Shown in pieces: positions 49,196 through 60,051 of a stretch of 64,000 nt of DNA. The stretch covers positions 146,502,494-146,566,493 of the forward strand of contig BSWB01000005.1 in NCBI GenBank assembly GCA_033239125.1, in the 5' to 3' direction. Source of the DNA: Fagopyrum homotropicum (taxonomy: Eukaryota > Streptophyta > Magnoliopsida > Caryophyllales > Polygonaceae). Position 1 is the first letter of the stretch. Each line of letters begins with the position of its first letter. The position numbers and the translations under genes are program-made. The notes under the pieces were generated by a model that saw only the letters and a list, made by a program, of their open reading frames with translations, made no database searches and was not told where the DNA came from.

Positions 49196-49624
49196 CTATC
49201 GAGTCTGATTGGTAACTTTGGTTCACCTAATAGAATTTTTTTTTTTTTTAATAATTCCTTCGTTTGCAAATTATTGAGGGTTGCTTTGTTATTTTATTAA
49301 AAAAAAGGTGTTGGGAAAAAGAAGAAGGAGCATGTGAATGTATGGCATATATGTTTATTTAAAATTTTCTTATCTATTAATTTAAAACTGAAAATACTTT
49401 AGTTAGTCTTAAAATAGTGAGAAATTAAAGACTTGGCAATATATAATTTGAAAAAATATGACGATAGTGCACGAGGTGAATTATGGAGTTTGTTGGGTCA
49501 TTTAAACTATGTGGATGAGTGTTTACTAGTTTAATGTTTACTAATTTAAGGATTTTAATATTTGTTTGTTTGGTCACTAAACACTAGTGAGTAGTGGTTT
49601 TTAATGTGTTTTTGAAACACTATT
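49196..49624. other. Spacer
   Basis: AT-rich, nothing supported apart from the LINE target-site duplication that starts at its right end. Confidence 0.4.
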
Positions 49625-49668
49625 GTGAGTCACGGTTTTTTTTTTTAGGGGAAAGCCAATATATTAAC

Positions 49669-50279
49669 TTACGAAACATCATTCATAACAACATCAGCTA
49701 AATCAAAAGGAACATAACTTAAGCACAAATCAAAAACAACAGAAATCGGTCTCAACTGAGCAAGGTAATGTGCAACACTATTGCCAGACCGACGGGTGAA
49801 GCTCCAATGAAGGGAAGCTAGAGATCGTGACAGGTGTAGGATCTTTTGAATGAGGGCACCTATGACTCCTCTGTCAACCATTTTGTTATGCAGCGCATGA
49901 ATAAGAACAAAACAATCAGACTCGATCACAACATGAGAGAGATTCATGTCAATAACACTCTGGATGACCCAACAAATAGCCTCCGCTTCCGCAACCTCAG
50001 GTGACGAACCATCTTGAATGATCTTGCCCCAGTGAAACACACTGCACCTATATGATCCCGCGCTATAATACCAATGCCACAACCTGATGAGGAACTAGAG
50101 GCATCACAGTTAATCTTGATGAAACCCGAGAGGGGCGTCTTCCAGCGAGTCGCAGGAGGTACTGTTACCCGCCCAGCCACCCCACGACACTCCCCAACCT
50201 TCCCGAATGCAGCCAAAGAACGCAATTGCTCTTCAACTACTTCTCCAGCCTCTCTATCTTGCTGTTCAAAAACCCTCAA
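49669..50279 (-). pseudogene. LINE RNase H domain, frameshifted
   Basis: The first frame (50279-49944) carries FIKINCDASSSSSGCGIG; the second (50082-49669) carries VAEAEAICWVIQSVI, VVIESDCFVLIHAL and RRSGNSVAHYLAQL. The usual D-E-D-D catalytic pattern can be followed across the frameshift (about 50050). Confidence 0.8.
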
Positions 50280-50338
50280 ATTCCTTGCGTACTAGATGCC
50301 ATATAGTATCATGGCCCACTCTTCCATTAATTCTTGAT

Positions 50339-50812
50339 TTAATTCAGAGAAAACCGGGAAAAATAATTGAGGAAGTTATCATCTATAGCCTTCGGAATCC
50401 GGAATGAGTAATGAAGGAACCAAACCTCTCGAGCCGGTCTGCAGCGGAACAGCACATGCATAGTCGTTTCCTCCTTATTACAAACCGGGCAGAAGCCATC
50501 TTGAATGCTATGGCGATACAGAAGGTTAGCCTTGCAGGGTAGGAAATTACGAGCACACCTCCAAATGAACGATTTAACCCGCGGTGGAACTTTGAGTTTC
50601 CAAACTTGCGTCCACACCGGTACACCCTCATGTACTAATGATGAGCACTCACCCGGATTATTTTGTGAGTTGAAAATGAGTCGGTAACATGACTTAACAG
50701 TGAAGACACCCCTCCGTTCATAATGCCAGACGCATTCATCCTGCACAGTGGCATCCACCAGGTGAATGCTAAGAATGTGTTCAACATCAGAGGGTAGAAA
50801 CAAGTCCCTCAA
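50339..50812 (-). pseudogene. LINE zf-RVT domain
   Basis: Encodes the zinc-binding domain found after plant LINE reverse transcriptases: GVFTVKSCYRLI, WKLKVPPRVKSFIWR, FCPVCNKEETTMHVLFRC. In frame with the thumb fragment at 51367 but separated from it by stops. Confidence 0.85.
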
Positions 50813-51594
50813 TACATCTTCACGCCAACTACTCGAGTGTCAATCAATGAGATCGATGACCCGAGCATCATTTTCAATAGGGCGTAGAAACTGGATTGGT
50901 CGAAACAAGCATGACCTCGGAATCCACTGGTCATGAAGAATTCGTAATGAAGAACCATTACCCACAACCCAATATACTCCTTCTAAAAGATGAACTCGGC
51001 CCTGCAGGATGCTCCTCCAGGCATAACTAGGACGATAACCAGCAGTTGCTTCAAGGAAAGAGGTGTTCGAAAAATACCTAGCCTTAAGAATCCTAGCTAA
51101 AAGTGATCCTGGGTCCTGGACTAGATGCCATCCCTAACGTGCCATAAGTGGAAGATTGAAAGCTTCCATGTCCCGAAAACCTAATCCTCCACGCACTTTC
51201 GGTTGGCACAATCTATTCCACTGCATCCAGTGAACTGTTTTTGAATCCACAGAACCCCACCAAAACTTACAAAGTAATTGCTCAATATCGTGACAAAGAC
51301 CCGAAGTAAGGTGATAGCAACCCATAATGTACATTGGAATTGCTTGGAGCACACTCTTAATCAACACTTCTTTCCCCGCTCTAGAGAGATACTTTCCTTT
51401 CCACCCTTGAATTTTATTTCAGATCCGTTCCTTGACTTGAGAAAAAATGACCTTCTTCGACCGCCCGATCATAGTAGGAAGTCCCAAATAACGATCATGC
51501 TTATCCACCTCAATTACTCCAAGAATACCCAGGATTGAATCCTTGAGCTCATCATCCACATTGGCGCTAAATGATAGCTCAGATTTGCCAAAAT

Positions 51595-52799
51595 TTACTT
51601 CTTGTCCTGACGCTGCTCCATAAACCTGGAGAATATGTACAATTTCGTTGCTTTGGCAAAAAGCATGCTATCATCTGCAAAAAAGAGATGAGAAACTCCC
51701 GGTGCTCCCCGAGCTATTCGGATTCCTTTCCAGCGGTTCAAATGTGCACTTTGCCTAATGAGACACGAAAATGCTTCGGCACACATAAGGAACAAATAAG
51801 GCGAAAGCGGATCTCCTTGGTGCAAACCCTGGTAAGGCAGAATTTTTTGTGTAGGAACTCCATCCACAAGCACTGAAAAAGAGACACTAGAAACACATCT
51901 CATAACTAGTGAAACCCATGCGTCATTGTACCCCAAACATGTCATACAATGTGCTAAGAAACCCCACTCCACCCGATCATAAGCTTTGGCCATATCAAGC
52001 TTCAAAGCAAGATAATCCGTCTTACGTGAACACCGGGTCTTCATGTAATGGAAAATTTCAGCAGCACAGAGGACATTATCCGAAATCAGTCGTCCTGGTA
52101 CAAAAGCACTTTGAGTTTCCCCTATAACCTTGTGTAAGCTCGACTTCATCCTGTTGATAATCATCTTTGACAGAATTTTGTAATCTAATAGGCCTTAGAT
52201 CCTTCATTTTAGATGGGTTAGACACTTTAGGAATAAGGGAGATAAAAGTATGGTTCAACCATGGAGGGAAGGCGGCTCCATTAATCACATTAAGCAAAAA
52301 AAGAGGTAACATCCGGCCCCACAATATCCCAGTGTTGTTGGTAAAACAACCCTGACAAACCATCAGGGTCGGGAGCTTTTGTGGGATGCATTGAAAAAAG
52401 GGCAGAATGTACCTCATCACCGGTGAAAGGCCGCATGAGTTCGGAATTATCCTCAGCTGTAAGAACACGCGAAATTCCTTGAGAAGCCGATGATGGTGGT
52501 GCTAAAGGATTGGATTTAAAAAGTTCTCGAAAATAATCAACAGCCACCCGAGCTCTCCCCTCCCCACTTCGCCATTCCATCCCACTATCATCAATGAGCC
52601 TTCGGATCTCATTTCTTTTGTGTCTGCTGCTCGCTTTTCTATGAAAAAAACTCGAGTTTTTATCACCCCATTTAAGCTCATTCACCCTAGCTCGTTGGAA
52701 CCATAATTTCTCCTCCTGATCCATTAGCTCATTCTCCCTGTTTTCTAAAAACCTCCGTTTATGAATCAATCCTCCGTGTATACCTCTTTTGTTGAGCAC
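51595..52799 (-). pseudogene. LINE reverse transcriptase core, frameshifted
   Basis: The upstream frame (52799-52290) holds the pre-RT region (WGDKNSSFFHRKASSR, KAPDPDGLSGLFYQ). The core frame (52164-51595) holds SAFVPGRLISDNV, LKLDMAKAYDRVEW, GDPLSPYLF and the catalytic FADD. The two frames are not in phase, so a frameshift lies between about 52290 and 52164. A second frameshift follows FADDSMLFAK, and the thumb region (IPMYIMGCY, FWWGSVD) resumes at 51367-51134. Confidence 0.85.
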
Positions 52800-52865
52800 A
52801 CGTAATTCTTCCCATACTTTCTAGAGATTCAACAATACATTACCAAACCTTTTTTTACTCCAATC

Positions 52866-53540
52866 TCAAAGGTCAGTCATGCAATTACGGACTTGGCTTT
52901 GCACTCCCTCTTCGGTACCTCGAGCAGTAGGGTTCGACCAAGCATTGCAAATCACCTCCCTACAATCTTTATCCTCCGCCCATAAGACCTCAAACTGATG
53001 TGGCCTCCTGCCAGAACATTTCGTCCCTATACCTTGCTCAGCCCGTAAGAAGTATAATGCAATTGGCACATGATCCGAGCCTTCCCTTTGAAGATGGAGT
53101 AATTTCGCTCCGTGAAAACGACTCAGCCATGGTTCATTTGCAAAAGCATAGTCTAAACGCTCCTGAATGAATTCGTCCTCTGCCGGGCCATTATCCCAAG
53201 TAAATCGATGGCCCTCAAAAGCGATTTCTTGCAGCTCACAACTCGACATTGTGTCCCGGAAAGCAACCATTTGTGAAAACGCCGGTGTGTTCCCTCCATT
53301 TTTATCATGAAGTGAATACACTTGGTTAAAATCCCCTATACAAACCCACTCTCCATCAACCTCGTCATGAATACGGGAAAGTAGTCCCTAAGTCAACCCT
53401 TTTTCATCCGTTTTAGGCCAACCATAAACACAAGTGAGATGCCACGGGATACTATTATCATCACCATAGATCAAATCATCAATATGGTGACGTGTATACG
53501 TAGTAATTGTAACCTGACAGCGAGCTCTCTAAAAAAGGCA
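52866..53540 (-). pseudogene. LINE endonuclease (APE type), C-terminal part
   Basis: Continues PWHLTCVYGWP, EWVCIGDFNQV, GHRFTWDNG, QERLDYAFANEPW and SDHVPIAL, the second half of the AP-like endonuclease including the catalytic SDH. The N-terminal half with the first catalytic residues is deleted, and a stop lies at about 53390. Confidence 0.8.
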
Positions 53541-53566
53541 TAATCCCCCTAATTTCCCCAAGCAAT

Positions 53567-53887
53567 CTACCGTAAAGCAGCCTTAGCTCTGTCTACCTCC
53601 TCGACAAACTTGAACACAAACAGATTAGGGCTGATCTCATTAAAACAAAAACCGTTTTTTAGTCGCCAGGCCCTTTTCATTGTCGAATTGAGAGCATAAG
53701 CATTGAAAGGTCTTGACGTAAGCACAGTGCCGACAAGAGAGATTACACCCATCGTCCCCGACGCAGACCCGCCTCCAACACCTACAGGAACCTCAACTGC
53801 TTCCTTCTCTGTTAACTCGAGATTCGTTTTCATACTGTGTTGCATAACCGTAAACGTAACCGTTGATATATGTGAAAACTTTACCAA
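53567..53887 (-). pseudogene. LINE ORF1 fragment, DUF4283-like
   Basis: Encodes TSRPFNAYALNSTMKRAW and NLFVFKFVEEVDRAKAAL, typical of the DUF4283 domain at the N-terminus of plant LINE ORF1 proteins. No ATG opens the frame at its natural start; the first in-frame ATG is about 15 codons in. The frame stops where the internal deletion begins, so the CCHC zinc knuckle expected downstream is absent. Confidence 0.7.
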
Positions 53888-54064
53888 TCCAGAAGCACCA
53901 CCATCAGTCGGTGAACTCGCACGCCCTTAGCGAGAAGAAGTCCCTAGCTCTCACAGCCCAGCGCCGGAGAGAGGCCGAGAAACCGAAAACAACCGTCAGC
54001 AAGCGATGTTCGCAGTCTCCCTAAAACAACCCTAGGTTTTTTCCTCAAGTGAGTCACAGTTTTT

Positions 54065-54909
54065 GGATTCAAATTAGTGTTTTTGCTAAAAAAAAATACG
54101 GTATAATTCCTATTTTCCCGTTATTACATTGTTAAACAAGCTATATAAACACAATTTTTTCTCACCTTTCTTCCCTTTTAGCGTCGAATAATTGCTTGTT
54201 GCTTTTTAAACATTAAATATTGTTGTTTTCTCTTGCTCTCCAGCCTCTCCATCTCCGTCTTTGTTTGTCAATTCCGTCATAAATTTGATTTTTCATTAAT
54301 GTAATTTGTTTTATTTTGTTATGTTGAATCAATTTGGGGATTAGGGTTTTGTTTTCCTCCTTCTTCGCTGTAGAGATTTCAATTTTTTATCTCGGCATGA
54401 GATGTACTATATATATGATGCATCCTTTGATACATTTAAGGATAAAATTCAGATCTAGATTGAGTTTAAGTTTCAACTACTCCTTTTGTTGATGTGCAAG
54501 TTGATCCAATAAAAGAATATGGTTGGCGAAAGCTTTGAGATTGATGCAAAAGTGATTGGTTGATCAAGCAAGCCGTTAAGTGGATTGAGTTAGTTAATTC
54601 TTGAAGAAACTTTGAATGTGAAGGCTTAGATCGAAGATCCAAGGAAGAAATTTGAGAGAGAAGATGTGATGCCCAAAATCAAGAGGATGATTTACCTTCA
54701 ACTAAACTTGATTAATTTGAACATGTTATATAAATGAGACCAAACGTCCTTTATATAGAGGATATGATCTAAATGAAATGTCAAATTAAAGGGGTCCGAA
54801 ATGAAATGTTGGAACTAAATGTCTAAAAAGGTGGACCAATGAGAAAGCTTATAAAAGAAAATTTCATAACAAAAATCTCTTATATTATTACATAGGCAAA
54901 AAGTGGGAA
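54065..54909. other. Spacer, leader-like then possible gypsy LTR remnant
   Basis: 54180-54400 looks like a gene leader (CT-rich, then an AT-rich start region) but leads to no coding frame. 54650-54900 may belong to the LTR of the adjacent gypsy remnant. No ends defined. Confidence 0.35.
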
Positions 54910-56110
54910 ATGTTTTCAAAACGGGCATGTCTCATGCCATGACGGAGTGGAGATATGGTATGCCGCTATCGGGCCGAGACAAGCGATGGTGCGAGTGACG
55001 AGGGAGTCGGTAGCTTTGGCGATGACTTTGGCACGTGAACGAGTAAGCGGACCATCGGAATGAATGCGCAAAGCCTCGTCTTCCTCCTGTACGGACATGG
55101 TAGACGAGGGTGCATCAGTTCCCCCCTTCTTGAATGTGAAATGTCCCCGCTTCACCGTCATCAAAGAGGGGCTCAACATAAGGGGCAAGGGCCTTGACGT
55201 TGAACGTCGGTGCCTGTCATAGGAATCCAGAAGCTCTAACTTGTAAGCGTTCGGGTCATGGAGATATAGGATGTGAAATGATCACGGTCCGAGAGCTTGC
55301 CTTTTATGGCGAGAATGAAAACGCTCCTTCCTTAGGTGGAGCCAAACAATATCATTAGCTCGAACGAGATGTCATGGCGGCCTTTGTGTGTTGCCTACAA
55401 GTTAGGCGGTGCGGCGTTGGATTTGTGTCCTAGTCCTTTCATGAAGCTCGATGACGTGAGCGGTGCGATGTGCGGCGGGGATGTGTTCTCCTTCCTTGAG
55501 TGGACACTGAGTGAAGTTCATCGGGGTGTCTAGATCGAGGCCGTAGACGACTTTGAAAGGTGATAGCTTCGTCGCGGAATGTCTATACCTATTATACGAA
55601 AAGTCCATAATAGTAAGTCATCTCATATACGTGGGTTTGACCTAAGTGTAGCTCTAAGAAGATCCCTAAAGCCCGATGGTGACCTCCGTTGGACCATCGG
55701 TATGAGGATGATAACTACTTAAAAAATAACAAGTTTGTTCATAGTTTTTCCCATAATGTTCTCCAAAAATGACTCACAAATTTCACGTCTCGATGACCAA
55801 GAAAAGAACGTGGTATCTCATGTAAGCCACAACATTTCAATTGTATTACGTGTGCTCTTACGTGCAATAAAATAAATCATTTTTTTTAAAGCGGTCGACC
55901 GTCGACTACCACAAAAAATGGAATTTTTGCCTCTTTTCGACATAGATAGACCAACAACAAAACAAAGACTCTCTGAATGTTCCAATGTTCCATTGATATA
56001 GACAAAGAGAATACAATTCATCCGAACCTTGACGCGATTTCTCATGATGACATGTGATGCAAACATTGCAAAACCACATCCCATGTTTACACATTCAGGA
56101 CTAAAATGCA
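54910..56110 (-). mobile_element. Ty3/gypsy pol remnant: integrase and C-terminal tail, decayed
   Basis: On the minus strand, reading across several frames: the integrase zinc-binding end (CITCHHEKSRQGS, about 56060), a core start (SKRGKNSIF, about 55930), YFIARKST, SYHPHTDGPTEV (about 55710), RHSATKLSPFKVVYGL (about 55570) and a tail with GPLTRSRAK (about 55050). The motif order is that of plant gypsy elements, but there are many frameshifts and stops. Protease, reverse transcriptase and RNase H are not in the window, and no LTR pair was found. Confidence 0.75.
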
Positions 56111-57837
56111 AAATTTCCATCAAAATCAACCGAAAAAAAACCCGAAAACACACCTTAGTATGATAGAGCACTTTCGAGACAGGACCATAAAACTCCAAAT
56201 TCCTAAGTAATGAAAAAAAAAGCGTTACATATATTTTGTGGATAAACAGTGAACATATTGTGGGGGTGATAATTATCCGGAACGTTGTTGTCCCTTAGTG
56301 TAACTTCCTATTTTGTCCATGTGTGTTTTAACTTGGGACACGTGTCTTGTTGTCGTTGTTCGGAAGGACAGATGTATATATTTGTAAATTAGAAGGTAAT
56401 TGTGTACTGGCAAGCAAATATAAATTTTTGCAGGTAAGGACATAAAAAATGGAGGGGTCCATGAGTAAAATTGTCTGTGGACCGCTTCCCACGCACCTTC
56501 TACTGACATTACCATGAGGACATTATTGCAAATTTGTATACGGAAAGTTTTGAGGTCTTTTCATTGTTTTTCAACATTGACAGCCACTACTTCGTCCTTA
56601 CTTGCAAACTTTTCTCAATTATAGCCTTCAGCAAAAAGCAATATATATTTTTTATTTTTTATTTTTATAATTTTATGAGACAATTTGGTTTACTAGGTTT
56701 TTTCTAGTTTTGTTTAGTAAATGTACCCCTTGAGAGAGTGTGTAGAGTTTGAAAATAAATACAAAAGATTGGGGTCCGTATATTTACTTAATTGAAACAT
56801 TAAAAAGCCTAGTTACTATTCTAGTTTTTCAAAAAAGCCTAGTTATCAAAATTGCCCGATTCGATAAAACGAGTTTTTTGAGTAGTTTAAAATTTTCGAG
56901 TAGATTTATGAGTAGAGTTTCAAAGAGCCATGTAAATTTCGAAAATCTAATAAATAAGCTAATTGATGTTTGGTAAAAGTGGATATGTAGATAGATTTGT
57001 ATGGCATATTTACCAAAAAGCTAAAAATGACAAAATAATACAAATTGTTAAAGACGTAAAAGAAGGATAAAATTGTAAATTTTTTGATAATTTACCCAAA
57101 AAGATATCCTAAAAAGGTTTTTCAAATGCCACCAAAAATCTCTTTAAAATCTAATCTCTTCAAAAATCTACGATGTCAAACACCATATAGTTTTAAAGAA
57201 ATACAAAGCTTTACAATAATCTACGCAATAATCTCCGCCGAACAGGGGCTAAAATTAATCTAGGTCATTGCTTTCACTTTTTAAAAACTTGATTTAGGTA
57301 AGATAACTTGATTTGAAACTTGAAGCTACTCACTTGTTTTAAGGTCAAGAAAGTCAATTTACAAAGTGGGACCGTTAAAAACTATCGTTTTTAGACAAGA
57401 ATGGGCATAAACTGGAAAAAGGAAAACTATAACGGTACGAAACGAAAATATGAAATTTAGTGGGCGTCAATTGAAAAAGGCAAAAACCACGATAATACCA
57501 ATTAAACGGAATTCTTTATTTTCATTATTAAAAAAGCTTACGATGTACCTGTGGCTAGACTTGGGCAAGCATATCTATCCAGATAGACAAGTGGGTGTGG
57601 ACAAGTCTCAAGCTCCGGAACGTTCGGTTTGGACGGGTGCAAAATCGGGTCATGTAGAGTCCAGCACGGGACACAATGAGGTTGATTGAGGTAGTTTCAT
57701 GACTCATTCGGCTTATATGGAACGAGATCGGCATGAGCATTGTTTTTTTTGACTAAAAATCCTTATGTCCTATTCCGGTTGGGTCTAGAGAGACGGAAAA
57801 CGTAAGACTCGTATCCCTTTCCAGAGACTTTTAGAAT
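56111..57837. other. AT-rich spacer
   Basis: No credible gene. The phrase AAAAAGCCTAGTTA(C/T) occurs twice at about 56802 and 56834. Confidence 0.4.
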
Positions 57838-57962
57838 AACGATATTGATAAGATCGAGATCATGATAAGATCGTGATTGTAATATGATCAAGATCGTGAT
57901 AATATCGAGATCGTGATAATATAAAGATCGTGATAATATTAAGTTTGTGATAATATCTTTAT
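57838..57962 (+). repeat. Minisatellite, about 19-bp GATCGTGATAATAT unit
   Basis: About six imperfect tandem copies of a unit like GATCGTGATAATATCGA / GATCGTGATAATATAAA. Confidence 0.75.
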
Positions 57963-58159
57963 TATTTAGTTTTCTGTATATTACTAATCATTATTCTCTT
58001 GTAAAACCTATATTAAATTTTTCATAATATTAATAAAATTGTGTTTTTACCTTTATCGAAATTCGGACCAGACCCTAATTTAGAGGATTTGTGTTCATCT
58101 CAACCAATTTTTCTCTTTTTAATTTTAATGTGATAAAGAAGTCTCCACATCCACCGTGA
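57963..58159. other. AT-rich spacer
   Basis: Nothing supported. Confidence 0.4.
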
Positions 58160-58168
58160 TCATCGAGT

Positions 58169-58501
58169 AGGGCTGTAATATGAGACAAGCTACTCGGGTT
58201 CGGCTCGGGTTCGGACTCGGCTCGTTATAAGCTCGGCTCGAGCTCGTTCATATTCTAAACGAGCCAAGCTTGAGCACATTTTAAAGCTCGTATAATTTTT
58301 AGGCTCGGCTCGGGCTCGACTCGTTTATAAACAAGCCGAGCTTGAGCATGTCAAAGCTCGGCTCGAGCTCGTTCACTTTCTAAACGAGTCAAGCTTGAGC
58401 ACGTTTTAAAGCTCGTATAAATTTTAGGCTCGGCTCGTTTATAAACGAACCGAGCTTGAGCATGCCGATACTCGGGTCGTTCGGCTCGTATTACACCCCT
58501 C
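58169..58501 (+). mobile_element. Mutator-like non-autonomous element, GCTCG-rich family, copy 3 (best preserved, 333 bp)
   Basis: The left end AGGGCTGTAATATGAG and the right end, whose reverse complement is GAGGGGTGTAATACGAG, form terminal inverted repeats. A perfect 9-bp duplication, TCATCGAGT, lies at 58160-58168 and 58502-58510, the size typical of Mutator-like elements. The core is about three tandem modules of roughly 95 bp (GCTCGGCTCGAGCTCGTT, AAACGAGCCAAGCTTGAGCA, TTTTAAAGCTCGTATAA, TTTAGGCTCGGCTCG). No coding capacity. Related copies: 1591-1905 and 16152-16492. Confidence 0.8.
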
Positions 58502-58510
58502 TCATCGAGT

Positions 58511-59258
58511 AACAAATATATCATTAAAACTTTTTATATTTCGTAAACATATTGAAACAAATAGCTATATAAAAAAAACTTACACAAGCTAATATGACCA
58601 AAATCACATGCAAAATTTTATCATAACAATAACTTACACAAACTCACATGTATGCATACACCAACCCAAAGTAACATAAAAATTTACACAAACTAACACA
58701 CAAACACTTAAAAAAAATTAATAAAATTTCCACAAACAAAAACTACTATCCAAATCAAAAAGACAATCTTTCTTTTATAAAAAAACGATTTGGCCTACAT
58801 AATAATTTTAACGTGTTTATTATTAAGTCAACAAATAGGTGCGATTTGAATTATTATTTTTGTAATATAATACAATCGATCATAATTTTTTAAATCGTTT
58901 AATTTTTACACATCATAGCCAACTTTGTATATTTGAATAAAAAAATGAAAGAAATATCAATATTGTAACTTGGTATAAGTTAATGTAAGTGACATAAAGT
59001 ACATACTTTACAGTAATTAAAAATTAAATTAAGGATTTCGCCAGAAAGATCGAGCATTAAGCTTTAATAAAAAAAAGTTATTGAATTAGTGGACTTCACA
59101 TGCAAAGTTATTACTATTTATGAGCTTCAAAACATGCAAGTGTGATTATTGTAAATATAAAATGGTTAAATTATTTTATAATAAAAATCAATATAAACAA
59201 AATACCAAATTTTGTCTAAAAACAAATTGTCAGATATTAGGATACTTTCGAATCGAAG
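58511..59258. other. AT-rich spacer
   Basis: Repeated ACACAAACT(C/A)ACA phrases at 58580-58700; nothing else supported. Confidence 0.4.
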
Positions 59259-59261
59259 TTA

Positions 59262-60048
59262 GGTTGTGTTTATTTGTGTAGTTTCTGCGGTTTTTTTAGT
59301 TTAAGGTTTTAAAGGCACCTTTATTTTTAAGGCTGTTTAGTTGAAGTTTTGTGGTTCTTGATAGTTTTATCGGGGATGGTTTTTGAGTTGTAGAAACTTG
59401 AAATTTAAAAGCTTGGCGTTCAAGATTTTTGGAATTTTCAGAAGGTTTTTGAAATCAGTTTACCAGTGATGCCCCTCTCGACTTCTCTCCACTCTTCCCC
59501 TGTCTCGATACTTCACACAAAAGACCACACTCTCTGCTAGGGTTTGGTGAAGAAATGACGACAACGACAAGTCTTCTCTACAATCTCGGTCCAGAGCCAC
59601 GACCTCCAAAACGACCTTCAAACCCTATAAAGAAATCGACTGCAAATTGAGTAAAACGAGAGAATAGTGTAAGGGGAAAAATCGAACAAGGACCTTACTT
59701 GCTTTCTCCTTCTTCGTGCGAAATCGATTGAGGGTGTCCCTTCAATTTCTCCCTTTTCCTTCGTGAGAACTTCCTTCTGCGTGCCTTCTCCTTCTGCAGA
59801 TAACGAGAGAAGATAGTAATTAATGTCCAAAACTGCTCTCTTCTCTACAATGCATTGTGCCTTTATGTGTGTTATTACAAGGTCAATATTGTCATTTCCA
59901 TACTCGTATCTAATTAAAAAACTCTAACTAAACACATATAACCATTTTTTTAAAATAAACTAACCGTCTAATAAACTCGAAATAAACCACTGCAAACACA
60001 ACCACTAATAAAAGAGTATTATAACAAAAACTATAACTAAACACACCC
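59262..60048. mobile_element. PIF/Harbinger-like non-autonomous element, 787 bp
   Basis: The left end GGTTGTGTTTATTTGTGTAG and the right end, whose reverse complement is GGGTGTGTTTAGTTATAG, pair imperfectly. They are flanked by TTA at 59259-59261 and 60049-60051, the canonical Harbinger target. The core (59460-59840) has a GC-richer block with gene-like composition (CTCTCCACTCTTCCCCTGTC) and no transposase, so it may hold captured host sequence. Confidence 0.65.
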
Positions 60049-60051
60049 TTA

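Larger units (their letters stand above)
49641..54048 (-). mobile_element. L1-type LINE, 4.4 kb, with target-site duplications and internal deletion
   Basis: The element reads 5'->3' on the minus strand. It is flanked by a 16-bp duplication beginning GTGAGTCAC (49625-49640 and 54049-54064, one difference). The poly(A) tail is the plus-strand T run at 49636-49646. Order from the 5' end: GC-rich leader (54048-53890), an ORF1 start with a DUF4283-like domain (53887-53567), a junction at about 53530-53566 where the rest of ORF1 and the endonuclease N-terminus are missing, endonuclease C-terminus, reverse transcriptase, zf-RVT, RNase H, short 3' UTR. Several frameshifts and stops make it non-autonomous. 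The deletion must have happened in, or before, an otherwise 5'-complete copy. Confidence 0.88.

Noticed and set aside
53703..53930. 75-residue plus-strand frame
   Set aside because: Antisense shadow of the LINE ORF1 fragment.
54910..56198. Functional integrase gene
   Set aside because: Motifs occur in gypsy order but are spread over different frames with stops, so only a decayed remnant.
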